NCBI GenBank assembly: GCA_022568135.1
Contig: JADFFQ010000008.1
Location: 24,399-88,398 of the forward strand
Direction: 5' to 3'
Length of the DNA: 64,000 nucleotides
Origin: Planctomycetota bacterium
GTDB lineage: Bacteria > Planctomycetota > Phycisphaerae > Phycisphaerales > SM1A02
Under the pieces are notes generated by a model. It ran no database searches, had not been told where the DNA came from, and worked only from the letters and a program-made list of their open reading frames with translations. Of the stretch, positions 9,074 to 18,085 are shown in pieces. Made by a program: the position numbers and the translations under genes. Within the stretch, counting starts at the first letter, position 1, and every line of letters begins with the position of its first letter.

Positions 9074-10078
9074 TCAAACGATTGCGCCGCCGCAACTGCT
9101 TCCGCATCCTGCGGTGCATCCGTAACAGTGATCGTCGGTGGCAATGGCGCGGTCGGCGAGATCGTCTGCGGTCAGATCCCAGATGTACGACGATTCCATG
9201 CCGGGTGTGTGCAGTCCCAGCGCCTGATTGAAGTCGCAATCGTAGAGGCGGCCCTGCGGATCAATGCTGATCTGATGCCGGCACATGAGGCCGTCGATGG
9301 TGTCGGGGTTGTAGGCGTCGATGAGCATGGTCATGTACGCTTCGAGCTGCCCGTCGCGCTGCAGTTGATGCCGCCACCGCGTGATCGGCATGTTGGTAAT
9401 CGTCCACAGTTCGTTGAAGACGAGTCCGAATCGGGATTCGAGCTGGCGCTTGTAATCGGCCTGGAGTGCGTCCTGCGGCGGCGGGAGATGCGGCCCGATC
9501 GGGTTGTATACCAGGTTCAGCCGCAGCGCCGAGTCTTTGCCGTACCCGACCGCGTTGAGCTTGAGCAGCCCTTGGATCGACGCGTTGTACGATCCCCTGC
9601 CCCGCTGCTTCTCCACGTTGGCCTGCGAATAGCACGGCAGCGAAGCGACCACTTCGACGTGATTGTCGGCCAGGATCGCCGGGACCCATCGATAGTCCTC
9701 GCCGCTTTGGCGATCGACGTGCTCGATGATCGTTGGATTGCAGCGATCGATGAGGTGCAGGCCGTGGCGGTGAAGCTTTGCGACCATCCATCGGAAGTTG
9801 GGGTTCATCTCCGGGCTGCCGCCGGTGATGTCCACCGTCTTGATGGATGGCTGGGCCAGCACCCAATCGACGACCCGGCGGGCGGTCGCTTGGTCCATAT
9901 TGTCTTGCGGAGCTGTACGCGCCGGCGACGACTCGACGTGGCAGTGGTGGCAGGCCAGATTGCAGACATAGCCGATGTTGATCTGCAACGTCGTGATCTT
10001 CGACGCCGCATGAAGCTCGGTCTCGAACCGGGCTCGGAACCGCGTGCCGTTGAGGATGGGAAGATCGAGGGTGGACAA
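9074..10078 (-). CDS. arsS: Arsenosugar biosynthesis radical SAM protein ArsS
   Basis: A 334-residue radical SAM enzyme. The cluster motif CX3CX2C is at Cys39, Cys43, Cys46 (VCNLACHHCH), followed by the SAM-binding DITGGSPEMNP. The C-terminal extension carries CRHQISIDPQGRLYDCDFNQ and the cysteine-rich HCYGCTAGCGSSCGG end, which match the ArsS type thought to attach a SAM-derived 5'-deoxyadenosyl group to dimethylarsenite. The ArsM-like methyltransferase lies upstream on the same strand, supporting a shared pathway. Between the two genes (10079-10225) is repeat DNA. Confidence 0.88.
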   Translation of the reverse strand: MSTLDLPILNGTRFRARFETELHAASKITTLQINIGYVCNLACHHCHVESSPARTAPQDNMDQATARRVVDWVLAQPSIKTVDITGGSPEMNPNFRWMVAKLHRHGLHLIDRCNPTIIEHVDRQSGEDYRWVPAILADNHVEVVASLPCYSQANVEKQRGRGSYNASIQGLLKLNAVGYGKDSALRLNLVYNPIGPHLPPPQDALQADYKRQLESRFGLVFNELWTITNMPITRWRHQLQRDGQLEAYMTMLIDAYNPDTIDGLMCRHQISIDPQGRLYDCDFNQALGLHTPGMESSYIWDLTADDLADRAIATDDHCYGCTAGCGSSCGGAIV

Positions 10079-10147
10079 GGCAGGGGTCAGGAGTCAGGAG
10101 ATAGGGGTTAGGAGTTAGGGGCCAGGTGGCAGGTGTCAGCAGCTGGG

Positions 10148-10222
10148 AGTTTAGCCGCGAGCCGCTGGCGAGCGCTTCATTCCTCCTCAAGTCTCAGCCT
10201 CAAGCCTTCAAGCCTCAAGCCT
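10148..10222. repeat. Composite intergenic repeat: 29-bp repeat copy B plus caagcc array
   Basis: Positions 10148-10176 repeat the 29-bp unit seen at 1144-1172 with one mismatch. It is followed at about 10187-10222 by an array of ctcaagcct words like the one that has entered carB. The gene upstream is arsM and the gene downstream is arsS, both minus strand, so the transcript would run through it. Confidence 0.6.
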
Positions 10223-10225
10223 TTT

Positions 10226-11218
10226 CTAACAACATCCCCCGCCGGCGTAATGCCAGGTGGAGTCGGTGACGGTCAGGTCTGAGCGTCCCAGCGCCGCCAG
10301 CGCCGCGGCGGTCTTATCGCACACCCCAAGCGGCATGCCCCGCAGCAGCAAATGGCCGCGGCTGTCGTCGAACGATTCGTCATCTCCGGTGTAGATAGCG
10401 GTTCGGCCGGTGAAGACGCACGGCCCGTCGCCCGGAATCGGGACCCGAAACGCGCAGACTTCGATACTCTCCAAGAGCAGCCCGGCGTCCAGTCCATAGC
10501 GCGCCTGATCAAGCATTCGATATGGCCGGCGAGACCGCACCTCAATGCTGCCGAAGCCGGCCCCGACGATCTTGTCGATGTAGCGGTCGTACGTCAGGCA
10601 ACCGGAGATGCACTGAGCCCGCAACGTCTCGTTATCCCGCAGGTGCCGAGGCATCGGCCGGGGCGTGATCGGGTCGGACATCGCCAATCGCCCGCCCGGC
10701 TTCAGCACCCGATGCATCTGGGTCAGCGCTCGCTCCAGGTCGCCGGGCTCAGTTGGGTCCGCTGCGGTCTTGAAGATGTTGAACAGACAGTTCTGGGCAG
10801 CGAGGTCACATGACTCATCCTCGACCGGCAGGTCCAGGGCGTCACCGTCGCGAATCTCAACGAACGACGGATCGAACCAGTCGTTGAGCCGTGCGGCTTC
10901 TTGGAGGTTCTTCCGGGCGGCGTCGCGCATTTCGGCGACCGGATCAACGGTGATGACGCCGCCGGCGCGGCGGGTGAAGTAGGCCAGCTTGAGCGCCTCC
11001 AGGCCGCCGCCGACACCGACGTAGAGCACCGTCTGCCCCTCGCGCATGTCTTGGAGATGCACGGTGCTGCCGCAGCCGTAGTTCATCTCGTGCATGATGG
11101 GGGGGATCTTCAGCCCGGGCAGAAACATCGGAGCCTGGGGCACGCAGCACAACGATCGGTCCGGCTCCCGGGCCGCCCGCCGATACACCTGCTGAACCGT
11201 TGCGTGGTAGCTCACCAA
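10226..11218 (-). CDS. arsM: Arsenosugar-type arsenite methyltransferase
   Basis: A 330-residue class I SAM methyltransferase. It has the Rossmann glycine loop VLYVGVGGGLEALKLAYF and the motif LKPGGRLAMSDPI. Cysteine pairs near the N-terminus (SLCC), in the middle (CISGCL) and at the extreme C-terminus (GGGCC) are in the arrangement of arsenosugar-linked ArsM, where cysteines bind As(III). It sits immediately upstream of arsS. The two would convert inorganic arsenite to a methylated, adenosylated arsenical. No ars repressor or efflux gene is present in the window. Confidence 0.83.
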   Translation of the reverse strand: MVSYHATVQQVYRRAAREPDRSLCCVPQAPMFLPGLKIPPIMHEMNYGCGSTVHLQDMREGQTVLYVGVGGGLEALKLAYFTRRAGGVITVDPVAEMRDAARKNLQEAARLNDWFDPSFVEIRDGDALDLPVEDESCDLAAQNCLFNIFKTAADPTEPGDLERALTQMHRVLKPGGRLAMSDPITPRPMPRHLRDNETLRAQCISGCLTYDRYIDKIVGAGFGSIEVRSRRPYRMLDQARYGLDAGLLLESIEVCAFRVPIPGDGPCVFTGRTAIYTGDDESFDDSRGHLLLRGMPLGVCDKTAAALAALGRSDLTVTDSTWHYAGGGCC

Positions 11219-11312
11219 TGCCTCCTCACCCTTAGCTTCTTGAGAGTATGGTAGCCGACCTCGGCGGGGGCGATCCTGTTTCCAGCCTCCAGCGACCAGG
11301 GGTATCGAATTG

Positions 11313-11525
11313 ATGCGATACGTCGTGGAGACCTTCGGCGGCCTATGGGAACTGCTCCTGTTGGGGCTCAGGAGCCGCTTTCGATTCCGTGGCCCGTACT
11401 GGCGGTGGCGATTCGAGACCGCGTTCGGCAGCGACCCGTCGGCTCGTCCGGCTCGTTGGCAGCGCGTTCGTGCCGTGCTGGCCTATGGCCGCTGGATATA
11501 TCGCATCAAGCGGGGTGGATACTAG
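11313..11525 (+). CDS. Small conserved basic protein
   Basis: A 70-residue protein rich in Arg, Trp and Tyr (RFRFRGPYWRWRFETAFG; YGRWIYRIKRGGY). The ATG at 11313 is preceded by AGGGG about ten bases upstream; an overlapping TTG at 11310 is possible. The aromatic/basic character resembles small proteins often seen in planctomycete genomes, but I know no function. It starts divergently from arsM and is followed by a REP pair. Confidence 0.6.
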   Translation: MRYVVETFGGLWELLLLGLRSRFRFRGPYWRWRFETAFGSDPSARPARWQRVRAVLAYGRWIYRIKRGGY

Positions 11526-11550
11526 GCGGGGCGTGATGAATGACCGGTAG

Positions 11551-11626
11551 TAGCCGCGGGCGGCAGCCCGCGGTTAGGCAGGAACAAGTTCAATCGTCGC
11601 CCCCCGCGGGTTTCCACCCGCGGCTA
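11551..11626. repeat. Double-palindrome REP element
   Basis: Two palindromes, tagccgcgggcggcagcccg and onwards (11551-11576) and ccccgcgggtttccacccgc and onwards (11599-11626), lie in opposite orientation about 22 bases apart, each carrying a ta(g/a)cc-type end. The layout matches the elements in carB (5801-5887) and at 14931-15021. It lies just upstream of the threonine synthase start. Confidence 0.7.
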
Positions 11627-11639
11627 TTGAGAGCGCTCA

Positions 11640-12863
11640 GTGCCTTGCTTTGTCAGTCATCTCGAATCCGCGATCGACGGCACCCAGATTCCGCCGGGCA
11701 CCCTCCAGACGACGCATCGTGATCGACCGCTATGGGTGCGGTACGACCTCGAGGCCGTCGGCCGAGCCGTTGGGCGCGAGGCTCTGCGCGATCGGCCCCA
11801 GACCATGTGGCGGTATCGCGAGCTGCTTCCGATTGAACATGATGAGCACATCGTTTCGCTGGGCGAGACGATGACGCCGCTGCTGGAGTGTCGGCGACTC
11901 GCCCGGGCGCTGGGCATGACGAATCTTTGGATCAAGGATGAATCCGTCCTGCCCACGGGCTCGTTCAAGGCACGAGGCATGGCGATGGCGGTCTCCATGG
12001 CGAAGCGGTTTGGGATCACGCGCGTGGCGGTGCCCACCGCGGGCAACGCCGGGGGCGCGCTGGCCGCCTACGCAGCCCGCGCAGGCATGGAGTGTTACGT
12101 GTTCATGCCCGTCGGCGCCCCGGTCGTGAACCAATATGAGGCTGCCCTGCACGGGGCCAGGGTGTTCCTGGTGAACGGGCTGATCTCCGATTGTGCGCAA
12201 ATTGTGCGCGGTGGCGTGGACGCGATGTCCTGGTTCGACCTGTCCACCCTCCGCGAGCCGTACCGGCTGGAAGGCAAGAAGACCATGGGGCTGGAGCTGG
12301 CGGAGCAGTTGGGGTGGCGGCTGCCGGACGTGATTCTGTATCCCACCGGCGGCGGGACCGGGCTGATCGGAATGTGGAAAGCGTTCGACGAGCTTCACCG
12401 ATTGGGTTGGCTCGCCGGCGACCATCGGCCGCGGATGTTCTGCTGCCAGTCCACTGGCTGCGATCCGGTGGTGCGCGCGTTTCAAGGCGGGCATCGGTTC
12501 GCCGAGCCGTTCACCGATCCGCAGACCATCGCCGCGGGGCTGTGCGTACCAGCAGCGCTTGGCGATTTCATGATCCTTGACGCCATTCGTGAATCTCATG
12601 GCCGCGCAATGTCTGCTGATGAATCCCGTCTCAAGGAATGGATGCAGATGGTCGGCCGGCTGGAGGGCATCTCATTGGGCCCTGAAGCGGCGGTGTGTGT
12701 CGGCGTCCTGGAGCAGGCCCTTGCCGAGGGGCACATTGACCCAGATGAACACGTGATCCTCTTTAGTACTGGTGCTGCGCAGAAATACGTGGACGCAATC
12801 CGTGTGGACCTGCCTACGCTCGATCACCGTCACCCGATCGATTGGGACGCGCTGGCCAGATAG
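11640..12863 (+). CDS. thrC: Threonine synthase
   Basis: A 407-residue fold-type II PLP enzyme. The cofactor lysine is Lys110 in LPTGSFKARG, the phosphate-binding PTAGNAGGALAAYAARAG follows, and YPTGGGTGLIGMWKAF lies in the second half. It converts O-phosphohomoserine to threonine. The N-terminal stretch (PCFVSHLESAIDG) resembles the archaeal/plant-type threonine synthase with a Cys-containing leader. The chosen start is a GTG at 11640, 14 bases after a REP palindrome. Confidence 0.88.
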   Translation: MPCFVSHLESAIDGTQIPPGTLQTTHRDRPLWVRYDLEAVGRAVGREALRDRPQTMWRYRELLPIEHDEHIVSLGETMTPLLECRRLARALGMTNLWIKDESVLPTGSFKARGMAMAVSMAKRFGITRVAVPTAGNAGGALAAYAARAGMECYVFMPVGAPVVNQYEAALHGARVFLVNGLISDCAQIVRGGVDAMSWFDLSTLREPYRLEGKKTMGLELAEQLGWRLPDVILYPTGGGTGLIGMWKAFDELHRLGWLAGDHRPRMFCCQSTGCDPVVRAFQGGHRFAEPFTDPQTIAAGLCVPAALGDFMILDAIRESHGRAMSADESRLKEWMQMVGRLEGISLGPEAAVCVGVLEQALAEGHIDPDEHVILFSTGAAQKYVDAIRVDLPTLDHRHPIDWDALAR

Positions 12864-13391
12864 AGCCCAAGCCCGTCCGATCGCCATGTTCGCCGACTTA
12901 GGCGGTTGGCTGATGATCCTACCTGATTCAGCGGCGCATCCGGTCTCGCCAAGCCCCGAAACCTCGGCGGGGGCTCCGATAACGGCTCGGTTCACCTGTT
13001 TTGGCGCCGGACTTGGATGACTCGGCGACCAGCCGAATGTTTGCTCGGTGCTCGGGCCGTCGCTGGGGCAGGAATGTCAAGGCCCGGCGGTCGGATCGGT
13101 AGATCAGGAGGAACCGATCTAACATCTTTGGACAGTTGCACTTAGGCTTATGTGCAAGCGGCGGGCCTTGGATGTTTCTTGACTTTTTTTCCTAAATTAC
13201 CCGCCGAGGTAGCGACAACATGCCAAATCAGTATCATCTTCGCGTTCAATAGATCGGCCGTGATCGGTCGATATGTGGGTTCACGTCCGTTTCCGTGCCT
13301 TGGCGGCACGGGCGAGTGCGGGCGGGTGGATGATTATGGACGCGATGGCTCCGTGTCGGCCTGCGTGTCCGTCAGACTTAGGAGACTACGT
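12864..13391. other. 528-base intergenic region upstream of the first porin
   Basis: No convincing gene is visible. A 65-codon minus frame at 12928-13125 has no recognisable features. A local AT-rich stretch at about 13172-13200 (ttgactttttttcctaaatt) is the best place for a promoter, but hexamer spacing is not ideal. AGGAGA ends about five bases before the porin ATG at 13392. Confidence 0.5.
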
Positions 13392-14795
13392 ATGAATCTT
13401 ACGAAGCGGGTTGGCTTCCTTACGGGTGCCGCTGCGCTTGTGCTAACTGGCGGCAGCTTTGCCGACACCACGTCACAGGAGACCAACCAACAACTACGTG
13501 CCCGGGTCGCCGACCTCGAATCGCGATTGGCCGCGGTCGAGGCGACCAAGGGCGACAACTGGCTCAGCGAACAACGTGCGGATGAGATCAGAGGCCTCGT
13601 CCAAGATGTGCTTGCCGACGCCGACACCCGGGCGAGTCTGCTCGCCCAGGGCATGACCGCCGGCTACGACCACGGGGCCGTCATCGCCAGTGCCGATGGA
13701 AACTGGCTGCTCCGCACCAATCTTCTCATGCAGCAGCGGTTCATCATCAACAGCCAGAGCGCCGCCGTCGGTTCCGGTACTGACGAGGACCGCTGGGGCT
13801 TTGAGACCACCCGAGCGAGGCTTATCTTTACCGGCAACGTTGTCAGCCCCGACTGGTTCTACAAGCTCGAATTGGAGTTCGGGGCCAACCTCGGCGGTGT
13901 GGGCGCAGCTGTGCCGTCCGGCCCTGCTGCGACTGGTGTTCCTGGCGATCCCCGCGTGTTCCACGACGCCTACCTGGGCTACGACTACGGCAACGGCTGG
14001 AAGGTGATGCTCGGCACGATGAAGGCCCCGTTGCTCCGTGAGGAGCTCGTGGGAACCCAGTATCAACTGCTCGTCGAGCGGTCGAACGTCAACTACTTCT
14101 ATACGGCCAGCCGGGTGGACGGGATCGCCGTGGACTACCTGGGCGACCAGTTCCATGTCATGGCTATGGTGAGCGATGGCATGCGCACCGGCGGCACTGC
14201 TTGGGCTGTTCAGGATACGGACTTCGCCCTCACCGCCCGCGTCGAGTGGCTGGCGCAGGGCAACTGGGACCAGTTCACCGACTTCACCAGCCCCAACGGG
14301 AGCGAGCGAGGCATCATGGTCGGAGGCGCGTTGCATTACCAGACGTCGGAGGACGTCGGAACCCCAGGCGCTCCGGATACCGACTTCCTGATCCTGACCG
14401 GTGATGTCTCCGTGGAGTACGACGGCTGGAACGCATTCGCAGCATTGGTTTACACCAGCATGGACACGGCCCTGCCCGCACCTGCGGCCGACACTGATCA
14501 GACCGCGATCATTGTCCAGGGCGGGTACTACTTGAGCGATAACTGGGAATTGTTCGGCCGGTATGAGTGGAGCGATTTTGATCTTGTTTCGGTTCCTGCC
14601 ACTCAAGATCTGAGCATCTTCACCGTTGGCGCTACCCGCTACTTTGCCGGGCACAACGCCAAATGGACGACCGACATCGGCATCGGCTTCGACGAGGTCA
14701 GCGTTATCCCGGCCAACGTCACCGGCTTCCGGGTTGACGATGCCGGTGAGGACGGGCAGGTGGTCATCCGCAGCCAGGTGCAGATTCTGTTCTGA
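13392..14795 (+). CDS. OprP/OprO-like outer-membrane porin (first of a tandem pair)
   Basis: A 467-residue secreted beta-barrel protein. A signal peptide (MNLTKRVGFLTGAAALVLTGGSFA) is followed by a coiled-coil leader (QLRARVADLESRLAAVE) and then alternating amphipathic strands ending in the C-terminal aromatic motif VQILF typical of outer-membrane barrels. Internal segments such as FETTRARLIFTGNV and GWKVMLGTMKAPLLREELV fit phosphate-selective porins. ATG 13392 has AGGAGA upstream. A strong terminator follows. The paralogue at 15307 has the same length and plan. Confidence 0.85.
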   Translation: MNLTKRVGFLTGAAALVLTGGSFADTTSQETNQQLRARVADLESRLAAVEATKGDNWLSEQRADEIRGLVQDVLADADTRASLLAQGMTAGYDHGAVIASADGNWLLRTNLLMQQRFIINSQSAAVGSGTDEDRWGFETTRARLIFTGNVVSPDWFYKLELEFGANLGGVGAAVPSGPAATGVPGDPRVFHDAYLGYDYGNGWKVMLGTMKAPLLREELVGTQYQLLVERSNVNYFYTASRVDGIAVDYLGDQFHVMAMVSDGMRTGGTAWAVQDTDFALTARVEWLAQGNWDQFTDFTSPNGSERGIMVGGALHYQTSEDVGTPGAPDTDFLILTGDVSVEYDGWNAFAALVYTSMDTALPAPAADTDQTAIIVQGGYYLSDNWELFGRYEWSDFDLVSVPATQDLSIFTVGATRYFAGHNAKWTTDIGIGFDEVSVIPANVTGFRVDDAGEDGQVVIRSQVQILF

Positions 14796-14850
14796 TCGGC
14801 TCAGACGCGATCGGCCAATCCCCCCGCACGGGGCATTGACGAAAACCAAT

Positions 14851-14887
14851 CGACCGGCCGGCACCCCCGGCCGGTCGTTTCTTTTTT
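14851..14887 (+). terminator. Rho-independent terminator of the first porin
   Basis: A perfect 11-bp stem (CGACCGGCCGG / CCGGCCGGTCG) with a five-base loop is followed directly by TTTCTTTTTT. It lies about 55 bases after the porin stop codon and separates it from the second porin. Confidence 0.9.
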
Positions 14888-14930
14888 GTGTTCTTAGCCC
14901 GAGAGATTCATCACAGGGCAACACAGCAGC

Positions 14931-15021
14931 CATTTAGCCCCCGGTGAATACACCGGGGGCATATCGCGCCGAACACACCGGGGGTCAGCCGGCCCGGCGT
15001 GTATTCACGCCGGGCTAAATG
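14931..15021. repeat. Double-palindrome REP element in the inter-porin gap
   Basis: The outer ends catttagcccccggtgaata and its approximate reverse complement around 15001-15021 form a long imperfect inverted repeat; each half is a palindrome (gcccccggtg...caccgggggc). This is the same architecture as in carB. The rest of the 14888-15306 gap shows no gene. Confidence 0.75.
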
Positions 15022-15306
15022 CGCCAGCGCGTCGGCTTTCGTGCGCTCGTGGCTCGTGACGGCCACACCAGCAGCTCAATGGTCGCTCTAGTTCCGATAT
15101 CACAGGGAATCAGGCCTCGCGAGGGATATCTCTGGGTTCAAAGCTTCGATCCGCTTCCGGACAAGTCGCGCTCCTGCTCGGTCGATACACCTCATCGAGG
15201 CGCCTTCGGTAGCTCGAAGTCGTCAGGCGCCGCCGGTGGAATGGCGATCGGCGGGTGTATCGCCGCGCCGAAGTGTCGCCCAGAGCCTTTCTGGGAGTTG
15301 GGTGAG

Positions 15307-16710
15307 ATGCAACGCAGTGTGGGACTGGGACTGCTGGTGGCGGGTGCGTCGCTGCTGGTCGATTCTTCGGCCTTGGCCGGTGACGCCGGCGAGCGGTCGC
15401 CACAGCCTACAATCGCTGATCTCCTGGAGCGCATCGAAATCCTCGAAGAAGACAAGACCACAATGAGGGGCGAGATCGACGAGCTGCATGCACAGCTCGG
15501 CGACACCTGGCTCACCGAGCAGCGGGCCGACGAGGTCCGCAACCTCGTTGCGGATGTGCTTTCCGACGCCGACGTCCGCGCCAGCCTGCTTCAGGACGGC
15601 TTGATTGCAGGATGGAGCGATCACTTCTTCCTGGCCAGCCCCGACGGTCGCTTCAAGCTGCAACTGGAAGGGCAGCTTCAATTTCGATATGTCTGGAACC
15701 ACCACGACCGGCCGGACCGGTATATCGGCGGCTTCGAAAATACTCGCACCAAGCTCGCGTTTCGCGGGCATGTGTTCAACCGCGATCTGGCTTATCTGGT
15801 CAAGGGCAGCTTTGACCGCAACGGCGGAGGATTCGGCCTCCAGGACGCCTGGGTGCGGTACCTTCTCAACAACGAGTGGAGCGTGCGAGCCGGGCAGTTC
15901 AAACTGCCGTTTGGCCGCGAAGAGCTCGTCTCCAGCGCGAGGCAGCTTGCGGTCGAACGGTCGCTGATCAATGAGTCACTGAATCTCGGTCGCTCGCAGG
16001 GCGTGGAGCTGACCTATGCCAACCATACGTCACGGCTGAGCTTGGCAGTGTCCGACGCCGGCCAGGATCAGGTCGGCGGTTTCAGGATTGTGGGGACATC
16101 GCCGGCCAACACTGGGTTTAGTGCGCCGGGCCTGGCGGAATACGCCGGGACCGCGCGGTATGAGCATCTGATTGCCGGACGTTGGGCGCAGTTTGACGAC
16201 TTCACAAGTCCCGCCGGTGAAGAGTTCGGCCTGCTGGTCGGCGTGGGCGCGCACCTGCAGCAGGACGAGTTCGGGACTGGCTTCGGATCCGCACGCGATG
16301 AGGAGCTGTGGTTCGCCTGGACCATCGACGCGTCGGCTGAGTGGGGCGGCGCGAGCGTCTTCGCCTCCCTGACCCATCATCTCATTGACGACCCGGGGTT
16401 TGGTGACGTTAACGTCTATGGACTCGTGATCCAAGGGGGGGCCTATCTCACCCCGAAGTTCGAGGCGTTCGCCCGCTTCGAATACGGGATATTCGATTTT
16501 GCAGCCGCCAACTTTGCGGATCTGTCTCTGCTCACCCTGGGTGGCAACTACTATTTTGACGGCCACGACGCGAAGCTGTCGGCCGACATCGGCTTCGGCC
16601 TATCTCAGATCGAGCAGGCCTGGGACAGCACTATTGCCGGATGGCGGTCTGACGCGGCGGGCTCGGAGCCGCAGGTCGTCATCCGCACGCAGCTCCAGTT
16701 GCTGTTTTGA
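15307..16710 (+). CDS. OprP/OprO-like outer-membrane porin (second of a tandem pair)
   Basis: A 467-residue secreted barrel with a signal peptide (MQRSVGLGLLVAGASLLVDSSALA), a coiled-coil segment (DLLERIEILEEDKTTM), the shared stretch WLTEQRADEVRNLVADVLSDAD, and a C-terminal VVIRTQLQLLF. FENTRTKLAFRGHVFN and GQFKLPFGREELVSSARQ are OprP-like strand motifs. It is paralogous to the preceding gene and equal in length, so the pair arose by duplication but has diverged. Start at ATG 15307, giving the signal peptide; the frame is open upstream without one. Confidence 0.85.
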   Translation: MQRSVGLGLLVAGASLLVDSSALAGDAGERSPQPTIADLLERIEILEEDKTTMRGEIDELHAQLGDTWLTEQRADEVRNLVADVLSDADVRASLLQDGLIAGWSDHFFLASPDGRFKLQLEGQLQFRYVWNHHDRPDRYIGGFENTRTKLAFRGHVFNRDLAYLVKGSFDRNGGGFGLQDAWVRYLLNNEWSVRAGQFKLPFGREELVSSARQLAVERSLINESLNLGRSQGVELTYANHTSRLSLAVSDAGQDQVGGFRIVGTSPANTGFSAPGLAEYAGTARYEHLIAGRWAQFDDFTSPAGEEFGLLVGVGAHLQQDEFGTGFGSARDEELWFAWTIDASAEWGGASVFASLTHHLIDDPGFGDVNVYGLVIQGGAYLTPKFEAFARFEYGIFDFAAANFADLSLLTLGGNYYFDGHDAKLSADIGFGLSQIEQAWDSTIAGWRSDAAGSEPQVVIRTQLQLLF

Positions 16711-16771
16711 CCTGTCCGGCTCTCGACCCAAGAAACTCACCGCAAAGCGGCTGGCTGGTGAATCCTTGCAG

Positions 16772-17989
16772 TTACGGGCGGATCTCGACCGTGCTCGTCT
16801 GCTCGATCAACACCTCGTAGATTATTTCGACATCTTCCGGCAGCATTCGTATGCACCCCATCGATGACTGCCTTCCGACTGATTCAGGCTCGATGGTTCC
16901 GTGGATCCCGTAGCCGATCAGGTCGCGCGTGGCCTCGTCGATTCCCGCCAGGCCGATCCATCGTTCGCCGATGGGATTCTGCGGATCGTAACTCTCGAAT
17001 CGTTGGCCGGTGCGAGGATTGGTCCATGCGGGGTTGATGAGCTTTGTGCCCGCGCGGACCCTGAACATGCCCAGCGGCGTGGAGTTGAACTCACCCAAGC
17101 CGACGGAGTAACTCGCGACGAACACTCGGCCGGCGCCGGAGCCCATGTACAGATCCAAGCGGAAATCGGACTTGTGCACCACCGCATGGAACGGCCCGGT
17201 GACCAGCTTCAGGCGGTGTCCGGCCCGGAGGTGGCGCTCGCTTGGTATCCGGTTGATCCGCATGATGAATCGCCAGTCCACCGCGAGGGACTGCTCCTTG
17301 ACGATTATCCCCAGTTGGTCGTTGGGCCCAACAACGTACCGGCGGCAGAACGGATCGCCATCGACGATCTCGGGGCTGAAGACCAGTCGGCGGTTGAGGT
17401 TGATCAGTGCGTCGCGTACCACTTGGGCCTCGCCCGGGGCCAGAGCTTGCAACTCCAGGGCCGAAGTGAGCCTCTGCCTTGCCTGGAGGGGGCGGTTGGC
17501 ATCGGCGAGCGTGAGCCCGGATTCCATAAGCAGCAGCGCTCGTTGCCGGTCTCGGATCGACGGCGCCATGGCTGGCACTGTCGGCTGCGGCCGGAGTTCG
17601 TCATCAGCCGCTATGAGGTCGGCGGCGTAGTCGGCCGGCGGGGCGGGGTCGGGGTCTGTGGCGTAGTCGGCCGGCGGTTGGGACGCTTCGCCCGCTCCGA
17701 AGGATTGCGGCCCGGCAGCGGTGACGTGTAGGATGGAATCGACCGGCTCGGCGTCACCCGTTGCCGCGGCGCCGAGAATTGGGTCGATATTGCCGGGGCG
17801 ATCCGGGGTGATGGGCGATCGCTCGGCCGGGCCCGCAGCGCCGTTGCTCGACCACAACGTGATGCCCGTCAACACCGCCAGCAGCACGATGACGATTGCG
17901 ATCACGGTGCGGTTGCGTCGTCGTCGCGGCCGGCGATACATGTAACTGCGTCTGCTCACCGGTCGAGCGGTTTGGCTATGCAGTGCCAT
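16772..17989 (-). CDS. L,D-transpeptidase (YkuD) with N-terminal membrane anchor
   Basis: A 405-residue protein. A basic N-terminus is followed by one transmembrane helix (TVIAIVIVLLAVLTGITLW, about 28-46), a Pro/Ala-rich linker, a LysM-like segment (RYVVGPNDQLGIIVKEQ ... HLRAGHRLKLV) and a C-terminal YkuD domain with His363 (YGIHGT) and catalytic Cys379 (SSMGCIRM). It would cross-link peptidoglycan peptides in the periplasm or tether proteins. Presence of this enzyme agrees with planctomycetes having a peptidoglycan wall. It converges with the second porin. Confidence 0.88.
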   Translation of the reverse strand: MALHSQTARPVSRRSYMYRRPRRRRNRTVIAIVIVLLAVLTGITLWSSNGAAGPAERSPITPDRPGNIDPILGAAATGDAEPVDSILHVTAAGPQSFGAGEASQPPADYATDPDPAPPADYAADLIAADDELRPQPTVPAMAPSIRDRQRALLLMESGLTLADANRPLQARQRLTSALELQALAPGEAQVVRDALINLNRRLVFSPEIVDGDPFCRRYVVGPNDQLGIIVKEQSLAVDWRFIMRINRIPSERHLRAGHRLKLVTGPFHAVVHKSDFRLDLYMGSGAGRVFVASYSVGLGEFNSTPLGMFRVRAGTKLINPAWTNPRTGQRFESYDPQNPIGERWIGLAGIDEATRDLIGYGIHGTIEPESVGRQSSMGCIRMLPEDVEIIYEVLIEQTSTVEIRP

Positions 17990-18085
17990 GGCGGCTCTCC
18001 TGTGGCTAGGGGTAGCGTGGCTTGGCGATGGTTCGATGCGTTGATCTTGACCCGGCGATATTGTCTCAAGAATGGTCCCAGACGG

